From contig JBBAOE010000004.1 of assembly GCA_040401595.1 (NCBI GenBank), positions 124,001 through 188,000 on the forward strand: a DNA stretch of 64,000 bases, read 5' to 3'. The notes beneath the pieces are model-generated. The model ran no database searches and was not told where the DNA came from. It worked only from the letters and a program-made list of their open reading frames with translations. The position numbers were made by a program, and so were the translations under genes. Positions 32,629 through 43,210 of this stretch are shown here, piece by piece. Each line of letters starts with the position of its first letter. Position 1 is the first letter of the stretch. Source of the stretch: RFPW01 sp040401595 (GTDB lineage Bacteria; Pseudomonadota; Gammaproteobacteria; Burkholderiales; Burkholderiaceae_E).

Positions 32629-33462
32629 ATGGCTGCCGAGACTCACGCCCCGACCGCTTCGGAGTACATCGTTCACCACCTGACGCATTTCAATACGTCA
32701 GGCGAACCGCAGAAGGACATCATCGATTTTTCGCTGGTCAACTGGGACACCGTGTTCTGGTCGGTCGCGATGGCGTTGCTGGCGGCCTTTCTGCTCTATC
32801 GCGCGGCCCGTCTGGTGCATGCTGGCGTGCCGAACCGGTTTGTCGGTGCGATCGAATCCGTGGTCGAGTATGTCCATGAACAGACGCGATCGATCGTTCG
32901 TGGCGACATCACCTACATCGCTCCGCTCGCGCTGACGGTTTTCATCTGGATCGCGTTCATGAACGCGCTGGATTTCGTGCCGGTCGATTTGCCGGACTTC
33001 CTGCTGCGCACGACGGGTCTCGATCACGTCATTCACTATCACCGCATCGTTCCGACCGCCGACCTGAATGGGACGCTGGCGATGTCGCTGGTGATTCTGA
33101 TTGCCTCGATCTACTACGGCATCAAGGTCAAGCACTTCGGTGGCTGGGTTCATGAGCTGTTCAGTGCCCCATTTGGCGCCCACCCCCTGCTCGCCCCCTT
33201 CAATCTGCTCCTGAACCTGATCGAATACGCCGCCAAGACGATCTCGATGGCGATGCGACTGTTTGGCAACATGTTCGCTGGCGAACTGGTGTTTTTGCTG
33301 ATTGCCCTGCTCGGCGCGACCGCGACCAGCTGGGGTGCCGGGTTGCACTTTTTGACCGGCTTGGGCTGGGCCATCTTTCACATCTTGATTGTGGTTCTGC
33401 AGGCCTTCATCTTCATGATGTTGACCCTGGTCTACATCGGTCAGGCCCATGAGGGGCACTGA
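32629..33462 (+). CDS. atpB: ATP synthase F0 subunit a
   Basis: Subunit a forms the proton half-channels against the c-ring. The 277-aa product has several membrane helices and the essential arginine in ISMAMRLFGNMFAGELVFLL, plus the C-terminal helix with FIFMMLTLVYIGQAHEGH. The N-terminus, MAAETHAPTASEYIVHHLTH, is typical of beta- and gammaproteobacteria. It lies between atpI and atpE in the standard order. Confidence 0.97.
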   Translation: MAAETHAPTASEYIVHHLTHFNTSGEPQKDIIDFSLVNWDTVFWSVAMALLAAFLLYRAARLVHAGVPNRFVGAIESVVEYVHEQTRSIVRGDITYIAPLALTVFIWIAFMNALDFVPVDLPDFLLRTTGLDHVIHYHRIVPTADLNGTLAMSLVILIASIYYGIKVKHFGGWVHELFSAPFGAHPLLAPFNLLLNLIEYAAKTISMAMRLFGNMFAGELVFLLIALLGATATSWGAGLHFLTGLGWAIFHILIVVLQAFIFMMLTLVYIGQAHEGH

Positions 33463-33568
33463 GTCCGCGCGCCCAACCACTTTCACGCTCTTTGTTGTTT
33501 CTCTCGTTTCTTTTCCCTTGTTTGCTTTTTTCTTCGGTTTACGAAGGTTTCTCCAGGAGTAGTCAAAA

Positions 33569-33811
33569 ATGACGAACGTTGCTCTCGTTGCGATCGCTTG
33601 CGGTCTGATCATCGGCCTCGGCGCTCTCGGTGCCTGTATTGGTATCGGCATGATGGGGGGTCGCTATCTCGAGGGTGCAGCACGTCAGCCCGAGCTGATG
33701 GACAAGCTGCAGACCAAGATGTTCCTGCTGGCCGGTCTGATCGACGCGGCCTTCCTGATCGGTGTTGGTATCGCGATGATGTTCGCCTTCGCTAACCCGT
33801 TCAAAGGATGA
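33569..33811 (+). CDS. atpE: ATP synthase F0 subunit c
   Basis: Subunit c forms the rotating proton-binding ring. The 80-aa hairpin has two hydrophobic helices around the polar loop RQPE (39-42), and the proton-carrying carboxylate is Asp59 in LLAGLIDAAFLIG. Asp with no sodium-motif residues points to a proton-driven ring. It is preceded by 106 non-coding bases including a T-rich tract (33481-33548), and a CAGGAG ribosome-binding site just upstream of the start. This arrangement fits the need for high atpE translation. Confidence 0.97.
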   Translation: MTNVALVAIACGLIIGLGALGACIGIGMMGGRYLEGAARQPELMDKLQTKMFLLAGLIDAAFLIGVGIAMMFAFANPFKG

Positions 33812-33818
33812 TCCTTCC

Positions 33819-34316
33819 GTGAATCTGAATGCGACTCTGATCGTCCAGATCGTCGTCTTCTGCGCGCTGTGGTGGTTTACTGCCAAGTTCGTTTGGCCGC
33901 CGATCACCCAGGCGCTCGATGACCGCTCGCGCAAGATCGCCGATGGTCTCGCTGCCGCTGAACGCGCACGCACCGAACTCGCCGACGCTCAGCGCCGGGT
34001 CGAGACCGAGATTGCCTCAGCGCGCACGAGCGCAGCCGAAGTCCGTGCGGCCGGCGAACGCCAGGTTGCCCAGTCTCTCGACGAAGCCCGAGCCGAGGGT
34101 GCCCGCATCGTAGCGGCCGCGCGCAAGGCGGCCGAGGAAGAGGCGTCGTTGGCAATGCAGCGCGCGCGCGATGTGCTTCGTGACCAGGTCGCTGCGTTGG
34201 CGGTCGCGGGTGCGGAGCAGATTCTGCGCCGCGAGATTGACGCTGCCCGCCATGCCGAGCTGCTGACCAACCTGTCGGCTGAGCTGCATGGGCAGAGCCA
34301 GACCCAGGGACGCTGA
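33819..34316 (+). CDS. atpF: ATP synthase F0 subunit b
   Basis: Subunit b is the peripheral stalk linking F0 to F1. The 165-aa protein starts at GTG 33819 with MNLNATLIVQIVVFCALWWF, one membrane helix, then WPPITQALDDRSRKIADGLA and a long charged coiled-coil rich in Ala, Glu and Arg. The start is 7 bp after the atpE stop, with AAAGGA within the end of atpE as a possible Shine-Dalgarno sequence. The length is slightly above the usual 156. Confidence 0.96.
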   Translation: MNLNATLIVQIVVFCALWWFTAKFVWPPITQALDDRSRKIADGLAAAERARTELADAQRRVETEIASARTSAAEVRAAGERQVAQSLDEARAEGARIVAAARKAAEEEASLAMQRARDVLRDQVAALAVAGAEQILRREIDAARHAELLTNLSAELHGQSQTQGR

Positions 34317-34318
34317 GC

Positions 34319-34870
34319 ATGGCTGAACCGCTCACCATTGCGCGCCCCTACGCTGAAGCGGCTTTCCAACTCGCGGTCGAGGATGCGCAGACCCACGGCG
34401 CCGGCCAGTTGGCGACCTGGAGCGCAGGCCTTCGCAGCTTGGTCGCGGTCGTGCACGCGCCCGGCGCTGAGCACCTGATTGCCAATCCGGCGCTGTCGGG
34501 GGGGCAGATTGCGCAGGCGGTGGTCGAGATTGCCGGGATCGGCCCAGGCCCCTTGCAGGGCTTTGTGCAGGTCCTGGCCGCCAATGAACGCTTGAGCGTC
34601 CTGGCAGAGATCGCTCAGCTCTTTGAGCAGGCGCGCGATGCCCACGAGGGCGTGATCGACGCGAGGGTGACCTCTGCGTTCCCCATGAATGATGCCCAGG
34701 TGGCCAACGTGGTGGCTGTGTTGACACAGCGCCATGGCCGCCCGGTCAAGGTGTCGGTCGATGTCGATGCCCTGCTGATCGGCGGCGTGTCGATTCGCAT
34801 CGGCGACGAAGTGACTGACCTCTCGGTGCGCGGCAAGCTGTCCCAGCTCGCCAGCGCCCTGACGCACTAG
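34319..34870 (+). CDS. atpH: ATP synthase F1 subunit delta
   Basis: Delta joins the peripheral stalk to the top of the alpha3beta3 head. The 183-aa product starts MAEPLTIARPYAEAAFQLAV, the conserved RPYAxAxF motif, and ends with the RIGDEVTDLSVRGKLSQLAS block (IGxxxxDxSxxxxLxxL). It begins 2 bp after atpF stops, so translation is coupled. The length is normal. Confidence 0.95.
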   Translation: MAEPLTIARPYAEAAFQLAVEDAQTHGAGQLATWSAGLRSLVAVVHAPGAEHLIANPALSGGQIAQAVVEIAGIGPGPLQGFVQVLAANERLSVLAEIAQLFEQARDAHEGVIDARVTSAFPMNDAQVANVVAVLTQRHGRPVKVSVDVDALLIGGVSIRIGDEVTDLSVRGKLSQLASALTH

Positions 34871-34880
34871 GAGTTTTGCA

Positions 34881-36422
34881 ATGCAACTCAATCCAGCCGA
34901 AATCAGCGAACTGCTGAAAACCAAGATCAAGAACCTGGCCGTCGATGCCGATACCCGCAATCAGGGAACGGTTGTCACGGTGACCGACGGGATTTGCCGC
35001 ATTCACGGCCTCTCGGACGTGATGCAGGGCGAGATGATCGAATTCCCCGGTGAAACCTTCGGGCTGGCCCTGAATCTCGAGCGCGACTCGGTCGGCGCCG
35101 TGGTGCTGGGCAGCTACGAGCACATCAAGGAAGGTGATACGGTCAAGGCGACCGGTCGGATCCTCGCCGTGCCGGTGGGCCCCGAGCTGCTCGGTCGTGT
35201 GGTCAACACGCTGGGCGAACCGATCGACGGTAAGGGCCCGATCAACGCGAAGCTCACCGACGTGCTTGAAAAAGTCGCACCCGGTGTGATCGCGCGCCAG
35301 AGTGTGTCGCAGCCCGTTCAGACCGGACTGAAGGCCATCGATTCGATGGTGCCGGTGGGACGCGGACAGCGCGAACTGATCATTGGTGACCGCCAGACGG
35401 GCAAGACCGCGGTCGCGCTCGACGCGATCATCAATCAGAAAGAAACCGGGATCAAGTGCGTCTACGTCGCGATCGGCCAGAAGGCCTCGACGATCGCCAA
35501 CGTGGTGCGCAAGCTCGAAGAAACGGGTGCGCTTGCCTACACCATCGTGGTGGTGGCCTCCGCTTCGGAATCGGCCGCGATGCAGTACCTGTCGGCCTAC
35601 GCCGGCTGCACGATGGGCGAGTATTTCCGCGATCGCGGTGAAGACGCGCTGATCGTCTACGACGACCTCTCCAAGCAGGCAGTGGCCTACCGGCAGGTCT
35701 CGCTGTTGCTGCGTCGCCCGCCCGGGCGCGAGGCCTTCCCCGGCGACGTGTTCTATCTCCACTCGCGCTTGCTCGAGCGCTCGGCCCGCGTCAATGCCGA
35801 GTATGTCGAGCGATTCACCAAGGGCGAGGTCAAGGGAAAGACCGGATCGCTCACCGCGCTGCCGGTGATCGAGACCCAGGCCGGTGACGTGTCGGCCTTC
35901 GTGCCAACGAACGTGATTTCGATTACCGACGGCCAGATCTTTCTCGAAACCGATCTGTTCAACGCTGGCATCCGTCCCGCCATCAACGCGGGCATCTCGG
36001 TGTCACGCGTGGGCGGTGCGGCGCAGACCAAGATCATCAAGAAGCTGGGCGGTGGCGTGCGTCTGGCGCTCGCCCAGTATCGCGAACTGGCGGCGTTCGC
36101 GCAGTTCGCCAGCGATCTGGACGAGGCCACCCGCAAGCAGCTCGATCGCGGCCGTCTTGTCACCGAACTCATGAAGCAACCGCAGTACCAGCCGCTGCGC
36201 GTCTGGGAGATGGCGATGACGCTGTTTGCCGTTAATAATGGCTATTACGATGATGTCGACGTGACCCGCGCTCAGGCGTTTGAGCGGGCGCTGCGCGATC
36301 ACCTGCGTAGCCATCATGCGGCAATGGTCGAGCGCATCGAGAGCTCGAAGGACCTGTCCAAGGACGACGAGGCCGCGCTCAACACTGCCATTCAATCATT
36401 CAAGAAAACAGGCGCGTATTGA
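34881..36422 (+). CDS. atpA: ATP synthase F1 subunit alpha
   Basis: Alpha carries the regulatory nucleotide sites of F1. The 513-aa protein starts MQLNPAEISELLKTKIKNLA, has P-loop GDRQTGKTAVALDAI near residue 169, DSMVPVGRGQRELIIGD before it and the alpha-type ADIRPAINAGISVSRVGG-like block GIRPAINAGISVSRVGGAAQ. The length matches E. coli AtpA exactly. A 9-bp tandem array lies after its stop codon. Confidence 0.98.
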   Translation: MQLNPAEISELLKTKIKNLAVDADTRNQGTVVTVTDGICRIHGLSDVMQGEMIEFPGETFGLALNLERDSVGAVVLGSYEHIKEGDTVKATGRILAVPVGPELLGRVVNTLGEPIDGKGPINAKLTDVLEKVAPGVIARQSVSQPVQTGLKAIDSMVPVGRGQRELIIGDRQTGKTAVALDAIINQKETGIKCVYVAIGQKASTIANVVRKLEETGALAYTIVVVASASESAAMQYLSAYAGCTMGEYFRDRGEDALIVYDDLSKQAVAYRQVSLLLRRPPGREAFPGDVFYLHSRLLERSARVNAEYVERFTKGEVKGKTGSLTALPVIETQAGDVSAFVPTNVISITDGQIFLETDLFNAGIRPAINAGISVSRVGGAAQTKIIKKLGGGVRLALAQYRELAAFAQFASDLDEATRKQLDRGRLVTELMKQPQYQPLRVWEMAMTLFAVNNGYYDDVDVTRAQAFERALRDHLRSHHAAMVERIESSKDLSKDDEAALNTAIQSFKKTGAY

Positions 36423-36429
36423 TTCCGAA

Positions 36430-36465
36430 GGTCAGCATGGTCAGCGCGATCAGCATGATCAGAAA
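36430..36465. repeat. 9-bp tandem array between atpA and atpG
   Basis: Four 9-mers follow the atpA stop by 7 bp: GGTCAGCAT, GGTCAGCGC, GATCAGCAT, GATCAGAAA. The atpG start is 36 bp further on. Confidence 0.75.
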
Positions 36466-36500
36466 GATTCGAACGTTCCCGATTTTCCCCTGAGGCAACC

Positions 36501-37370
36501 ATGCCCGGTAGCAAAGAGATTCGTACCAAGATCAAGAGCGTTCAAAATACGCGAAAGATCACCAAAGCGATGGAAATGGTCGCCGCCTCGAAGATGCGGC
36601 GTGCCCAGGAGCGCATGCGCGCAGCGCGCCCGTATGCAGAGAAAATCCGTACCATTGCCGCGAGCCTGGCCACTGCTAACCCCGAGTATCGCCATCCCTT
36701 CCTCACTCATCGCGAGGAGATCCGGGCGGTTGGCCTGATCGTGGTGTCAACCGACAAGGGTTTGTGCGGGGGCTTGAATACCAACGTCCTGCGCGCCGCG
36801 CTCCTGAAGATGCGCGCGCTCGAGTCCAAGGGTGCAAAGCTGCAGCTCACGCCAATCGGCACCAAGGGCCTGGGTTTCATGAACCGCATGGGCGCGAAGG
36901 TCGTCTCTTCGGTGATTCAGCTGGGCGATACGCCCCATCTGGAGCGCCTGATCGGCGCGGTGAAAGTTCAGCTCGACGCCTATGCGGCGGGCGAGATCGA
37001 TGCGGTTTATCTTGCCTACACCCGGTTCATCAACACGATGAGCCAGGAGCCCGTGATCGAACAGCTGTTACCGCTCTCGACCGATCATTTGAAAGATGAT
37101 CGTCGGGAATTTGCCTGGGACTACCTCTACGAACCCGATGCGGCGTCCGTGCTCGATGATCTGCTGCTGCGCTACATCGAGGCGCTGGTGTATCAGGCGG
37201 TGGCGGAGAACATGGCCAGCGAGCAGAGTGCGCGCATGGTTGCGATGAAAGCGGCGAGCGACAACGCCAAGAAAGTGATCGGCGATCTGCAGCTCACCTA
37301 CAACAAGGCGCGTCAGGCGTCGATTACCAAGGAACTGTCTGAAATTGTCGGGGGTGCGGCCGCGGTCTGA
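36501..37370 (+). CDS. atpG: ATP synthase F1 subunit gamma
   Basis: Gamma is the central rotor shaft. The 289-aa product starts MPGSKEIRTKIKSVQNTRKI, followed by TKAMEMVAASKMRRAQERM, the N-terminal helix signature, and ends with ASDNAKKVIGDLQLTYNKARQASITKELSEIVGGAAAV, the C-terminal helix that turns inside the head. A CTGAGG stretch lies a few bases before ATG. Length and position are standard. Confidence 0.97.
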   Translation: MPGSKEIRTKIKSVQNTRKITKAMEMVAASKMRRAQERMRAARPYAEKIRTIAASLATANPEYRHPFLTHREEIRAVGLIVVSTDKGLCGGLNTNVLRAALLKMRALESKGAKLQLTPIGTKGLGFMNRMGAKVVSSVIQLGDTPHLERLIGAVKVQLDAYAAGEIDAVYLAYTRFINTMSQEPVIEQLLPLSTDHLKDDRREFAWDYLYEPDAASVLDDLLLRYIEALVYQAVAENMASEQSARMVAMKAASDNAKKVIGDLQLTYNKARQASITKELSEIVGGAAAV

Positions 37371-37446
37371 GACCGTCACGCCCCCCTGTACCGCCTGAAC
37401 CAGACAGCCCCGATCCGAACATATTACGAGTTACGAGGTTTCCAAG

Positions 37447-38852
<1,406 letters not shown>

Positions 38853-38856
<4 letters not shown>

Positions 38857-39269
38857 GTACGATTCATGTCGACGTGGTGAGTGCTGAGGCCTCGATCTAC
38901 GACGGCCCGGCTGATTTCGTCGCGCTCCCCGGCGAATCCGGTGAACTCGGTATTTTCCCCGGCCATACCCCCTTGATCACCCGGATCCGTCCGGGCGCGG
39001 TCCGCATCAAGGTGCCAGGCCAGAACGAGGAAGAGTTCGTTTTTGTGGCCGGCGGCATTCTCGAGATCCAGCCAAACCGGGTGACGGTGCTGGCGGACAC
39101 GGCGATTCGCGGCAAGGACCTCGATGAGGCCCGTGCACTCGAAGCCAAACGTCGGGCCGAAGAGGCCCTGGTCAATCGGGCGGCCACCCTGGATTACGCC
39201 AAGGCACAAGCCGAACTGGCGATCGCAGTGGCCCAGATCGCTGCGTTGCGCCGCCTCCAGCGGCGCTGA
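38853..39269 (+). CDS. atpC: ATP synthase F1 subunit epsilon
   Basis: Epsilon contacts gamma and the c-ring and can inhibit ATP hydrolysis. The 138-aa product starts MSTIHVDVVSAEASIYDGPA and contains GELGIFPGHTPLITRIRPGAVRI and FVAGGILEIQPNRVTVLADTAIR, the conserved beta-sandwich blocks, followed by two C-terminal helices. It overlaps atpD by 4 bp and ends the operon. No intrinsic terminator with a T-run is visible downstream; a GCCGGCCCGTGCC duplication lies at about 39293-39320. Confidence 0.97.
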
Positions 39270-39499
39270 GAAGCTGCGAGAACGCGCTGCGGGCCGGCCC
39301 GTGCCAGCCGGCCCGTGCCGCCCGAACGGATCGGTGCCTTTCCGTGCGCGCTCAGGGCGCGCCGATGCGGCTTTACGTTGCGGACTGCGCAGTGTTGCGG
39401 GTCCTGTTAGCAGCGCGGCGGTGTCCTCGCTTAAACTGCCAGTTGTAGGACCCTTGGGTCCCGTCCCTGAAATACCTGCACCCGTCCGGAAGTTCGCCG

Positions 39500-40606
39500 A
39501 TGAGCCACGCCCCTTTGCGTAATGACACCTTTTTGCGTGCGCTCCTGCGCCAGCCGACGGATCACACCCCGGTCTGGCTCATGCGTCAGGCCGGACGCTA
39601 TCTGCCCGAATACCGCGCGACGCGGGCGCGCGCCGGGAGTTTCCTGGCGCTCGCGCAGAATCCGGAATTGGCCTGCGAAGTGACGCTGCAGCCGCTGGAC
39701 CGCTACGCGCTGGATGCGGCGATCCTGTTTTCCGACATCCTCACGGTCCCCGATGCTATGGGGCTGGGGCTGCACTTTGCCGATGGCGAAGGGCCGCGCT
39801 TTGCCCGTCCGCTGCGCGATGAGGCGTCGATCCTGGCCTTGGGCGTGCCCGACCCGAATCAGGAATTGCGCTATGTCATGGATGCTGTCAGCACGATTCG
39901 CCGGGCACTCGACGGGCGCGTTCCGCTGATCGGGTTTTCCGGCAGTCCCTGGACCCTGGCCGTTTATATGATCGAGGGGGGCGGCACGGATGATTTTCGT
40001 GAGGTCAAGACGATGCTGTATCGTCGCCCAGATCTCATGGCGCACCTGTTATCGGTATTGACCGAGGCGGTCACCGACTATCTGAACGCGCAGATCGAGG
40101 CCGGTGCCCAAGCCGTGATGATTTTTGACACTTGGGGCGGTGTTCTCACCTCGACCCAGTACCAGAAATTCTCGCTTGGCCCCATGCAGCGCGTAGTCGA
40201 GCGCTTGCAGCGCGAACGCGACGAACCGGCCCCCGGGGGCGGGACCGTGCGCGCCCGGGTGCCCTCGATTGTCTTCACCAAGGGTGGCGGGCAGTGGCTT
40301 GAGCCGATGTCGGCGTGTGGTGCCGACGCCGTGGGCCTTGACTGGACCACCGATCTCTCGGATGCACGCGCCCGTATCGGGTCGCGCTGCGCCCTGCAGG
40401 GTAACCTCGATCCGCTCGCGCTGATGGGTGAAGACGCGCAGATCCGCGCCGAAGTCGCCCGCGTCATGGAGAGCTTTGGCGTGCCGCAGGCCGGGACCGG
40501 TCACGTTTTCAATCTCGGCCATGGTATCTCACAGTACACGCGCCCTGAGGCGGTCTCGGTGCTGGTCGATGCGGTTCAGACCTACGGGCGCAAGATGCGC
40601 GCGTGA
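39500..40606 (+). CDS. hemE: Uroporphyrinogen decarboxylase
   Basis: HemE removes four carboxyl groups from uroporphyrinogen III to make coproporphyrinogen III. The 368-aa protein has the family signature TPVWLMRQAGRYLPEYRATR near residue 22, the substrate-binding aspartate region ILFSDILTVPDAMG, GFSGSPWTLAVYMIEGG, and the C-terminal GHVFNLGHGISQYTRPE. It follows the atp operon, separated by 230 bp, on the same strand, the usual betaproteobacterial order. The length is normal. Confidence 0.97.
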   Translation: MSHAPLRNDTFLRALLRQPTDHTPVWLMRQAGRYLPEYRATRARAGSFLALAQNPELACEVTLQPLDRYALDAAILFSDILTVPDAMGLGLHFADGEGPRFARPLRDEASILALGVPDPNQELRYVMDAVSTIRRALDGRVPLIGFSGSPWTLAVYMIEGGGTDDFREVKTMLYRRPDLMAHLLSVLTEAVTDYLNAQIEAGAQAVMIFDTWGGVLTSTQYQKFSLGPMQRVVERLQRERDEPAPGGGTVRARVPSIVFTKGGGQWLEPMSACGADAVGLDWTTDLSDARARIGSRCALQGNLDPLALMGEDAQIRAEVARVMESFGVPQAGTGHVFNLGHGISQYTRPEAVSVLVDAVQTYGRKMRA

Positions 40607-40915
40607 GCGCGCAAAGGCGCCGCCTCCCGGGAGAAGCCGGCGCTTGGGCTCTGGCTTCGGTTGCGGGGCCAGGCTGGCGGCCAGATCCTCACGATGGGCT
40701 TGCATCACGACGAAGCTTGTGCTTATGCACAGATTTGTGCGCGAGCCGGATCGCCCAGCCGTTACGCCAGAGCTTCATTAGATGCGCCTTAAGTTCATGA
40801 AATTGAAGGGAAACTTTAGTTGTTTCCCGAGCGCGCCAGGGCGCTCCAGGCGTCGGTTGAACCGTTTGCACATGGCCTTTCCAATCTTGCTCACAAAGTT
40901 ATCCACAGCTTTGGA
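40607..40915. other. 309-bp spacer between hemE and priA
   Basis: No gene is supported. A GCGCCG/CGGCGC stem (40617-40622 with 40638-40643) just after hemE encloses a second palindrome CTCCCGGGAG but has no T-run. A perfect DnaA box is at 40899-40907. The middle is relatively AT-rich with GTGC-containing short repeats. Confidence 0.5.
40899..40907 (+). promoter_or_regulatory. DnaA box immediately upstream of priA
   Basis: A perfect TTATCCACA ends 8 bp before the priA ATG at 40916. A bound DnaA molecule here would cover the priA start region, suggesting DnaA control of the restart helicase. Chance occurrence cannot be excluded from one window. Confidence 0.5.
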
Positions 40916-43200
40916 ATGACGGCGACGTACTGGCAAATCGCGCTCGATGTTCCCTTGCCGGGACCGTTCGATTATCTGCCGCCGATCGAGTTCGAGCCCG
41001 CGATCGATCCGGTGGGGCGCCGCGTGTTGGTTCCCTGGGGCCGCAGTCAGCGGATCGGGTTGGTGATGGCGGTGGTCGCCCACAGCGCGGTGGCGCCTGA
41101 GCGTCTTCGCGCGGTTGAGCGCCTGCTGCTGGATCTGCGGGCGCTACCGTCTTCGTGGCGTGCGTTGGTGCAGTTTGCGTCGACCTATTACCAGGTGGGT
41201 CTGGGTGAGCTTGCCCTGCCCGCGATCCCCGCCTTGCTGCGCAGCGCAAGCGCGTATCGGGCGCTGAAACCGCGCGGGGGCGGACCGGTCGAACGGGCCC
41301 GCACCGCGTGGTCGCGGGCTTGCGCAGGTCAAGAATCGGCGGCTGCGGCTGCGGCTGCGGCTGCGGNNNNNNNNNNNNNNNNNNNNNNNNNNNNNNNNNN
41401 NNNNNNNNNNNNNNNNNNNNNNNNNNNNNNNNNNNNNNNNNNNNNNNNNNNNNNNNNNNNNNNNNNGCGGCTGCGGCTGCGGCTGCGGCTGCGGTTGCCG
41501 GGGCAACGCCCGAACTCACCGCCGACCAGACGCTCGCCCTGCAAGCGCTCGAGCTCGGCGCGGGCTTTCGCGTGCATTTGCTCTATGGCGTGACCGGGAG
41601 CGGCAAGACCGAGGTCTACCTGCGCGCCATCGACCAGGTGTTGCGCCACGATGGCACCGCTCAGGTCTTGTTGCTCGTCCCAGAAATCGCACTCACCCCC
41701 CAATTTGTGCGCGTCTTGCGGGCGCGATTCCCGGCCTCGCGGCCAGCCGTCCTCCACAGTGCGCTGCCCGAGGCCGAACGGGCGTCGGCCTGGGTGGCGG
41801 CGCACGAAGGGCGCGCCCGTCTGGTGGTGGGGACCCGGCTCGCGGTGCTCGCGCCCCTGGCGCATTGCGCCTTGATCGTCGTCGATGAGGAGCATGATCC
41901 GTCGTATCGACAGCAAGAGGGGGCGCGCTGGTCGGGGCGCGATCTGGCCGTCGCGCGGGGCCGCATTGAGGCGGTTCCGGTGCTCTTGGGCAGCGCCACG
42001 CCTGCCCTGGAGACCTGGCATAACGCTGCCCTGGGTCGGTATCACCGGATTGATCTGCCGCGGCGCGCGGTCGCCCGGTCGTCCCTGCCGGCGGTTCGCC
42101 TCCTGGACATGGGGCGGGTGCGCGCCGATGAAGGCCTGGCGCCGCAGGCCGTCGCCGCGATCGAAGCGCGACTGGCGCGCGGGGAGCAGTCGCTAATTTT
42201 TCTCAATCGGCGCGGTTACGCGCCAGTGCTCGCTTGCCAGTCCTGTGGCTGGGTTTCGAACTGCCCCCACTGTTCGGTGACCCTCGCCCTGCATGGCCGG
42301 ACCGAATCGGCTGCGCGCCAACGGGCTTGGCAACTGATCTGCCATCACTGTGGGCATGCGGATGCGGTGCCTCGGGCGTGCCCGGACTGTGGCGAGATTG
42401 ATCTTGCGCCGCTGGGCCGTGGCACTCAGCGGCTCGAGGAAAGCATTGCCGCCCGGTTTTCCAGCGCCCGAATCCTGCGCATTGATCGCGATGCCACGCG
42501 TCGTCGCGGTTCGACCGAAGCCTTGCTCGATTCGGTGCGCAGCGGTGACGTGGATATTCTGGTCGGTACCCAGATGATGGCCAAAGGTCATGACTTCCCA
42601 CGACTGACCCTGGTCGTCGTGCTGGGCGCCGATCTGGGGCTGCATTCGCATGATTTTCGGGCCCCTGAGCGACTCTTCGCCACGCTCCTGCAAGTCGCTG
42701 GCCGCGCCGGGCGGGCCGAACACCCGGGCGAGGTGTTGATCCAGACGCGCTGGCCGACGCATCCGCTGTTTGCGGCTCTGCAGGCTCAGGACTATCAGGC
42801 CTTTGCCCGCGCGGAGTTGCGCCAGCGCCAGGCGGCCCAACTGCCGCCGTTTGCGTTTCAGGCGCTGTTGTGTGCCGATGCCACGGCGGTCGCGGTCGCG
42901 TTGGCATTTTTGGCTAGCGCCAAGGACCTGCTGCTGCGCAGCCTCGGGGATTGGCTGCGTGAGGCGCATAGCGCCGTCGGCGCGGACCCCTCGGGGATCC
43001 CCGCGATCCTCATCGCCGAACCGGTTCCCATGCCGATGGTCCGTCTGGCTGGGCGCGAACGCGCCCAATTGCTGCTGGAATCGCCTTCGCGACCGCTCTT
43101 GCAGGCGATGCTGGGGCACTATTTACCGGCGTTGCGTGTATTGAGCGTCGAGCATTCTCGGGTGCACTGGCACCTTGAAGTCGACCCCCTGGCAATCTAG
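40916..43200 (+). CDS. priA: Primosomal replication-restart helicase PriA (interrupted by an assembly gap)
   Basis: PriA recognises stalled forks and reloads the replisome. The N-terminus, MTATYWQIALDVPLPGPFDY, is the 3'-DNA-binding domain, then RRVLVPWGRSQRIGLVMAVV. After the gap come Walker A LLYGVTGSGKTEVYLRAI, DEEH box VVDEEHDPSYRQQ, SATPALETW, the zinc-binding cysteines (CQSCGWVSNCPHC and CHHCGH...CPDCG), and motif HDFPRLTLVVVLGADLGL. The two halves are in different frames only because the gap is an arbitrary 100 N; on both sides the DNA is a GCGGCT repeat coding for alanines, so the true gene is almost surely one frame with a poly-Ala linker of unknown length. Confidence 0.93.
41337..41494. 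other. Assembly gap (100 N) within a GCGGCT hexanucleotide repeat
   Basis: The gap is 41367-41466. About 30 bp of GCGGCT repeat precede it and about 28 bp follow it. Unlike the other two gaps the flanks are a true tandem repeat, so the missing length is undetermined; it should restore the priA frame. Confidence 0.9.
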
Positions 43201-43210
43201 AGAACGATTG

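Noticed and set aside
40617..40643. Rho-independent terminator after hemE
   Set aside because: A GC stem is present but no T-run follows; I found no convincing intrinsic terminator anywhere in the window.
41308..43200. A frameshifted priA pseudogene
   Set aside because: The change of frame comes from an arbitrary 100-N spacer inside a repeat; both halves carry intact, complementary parts of PriA.
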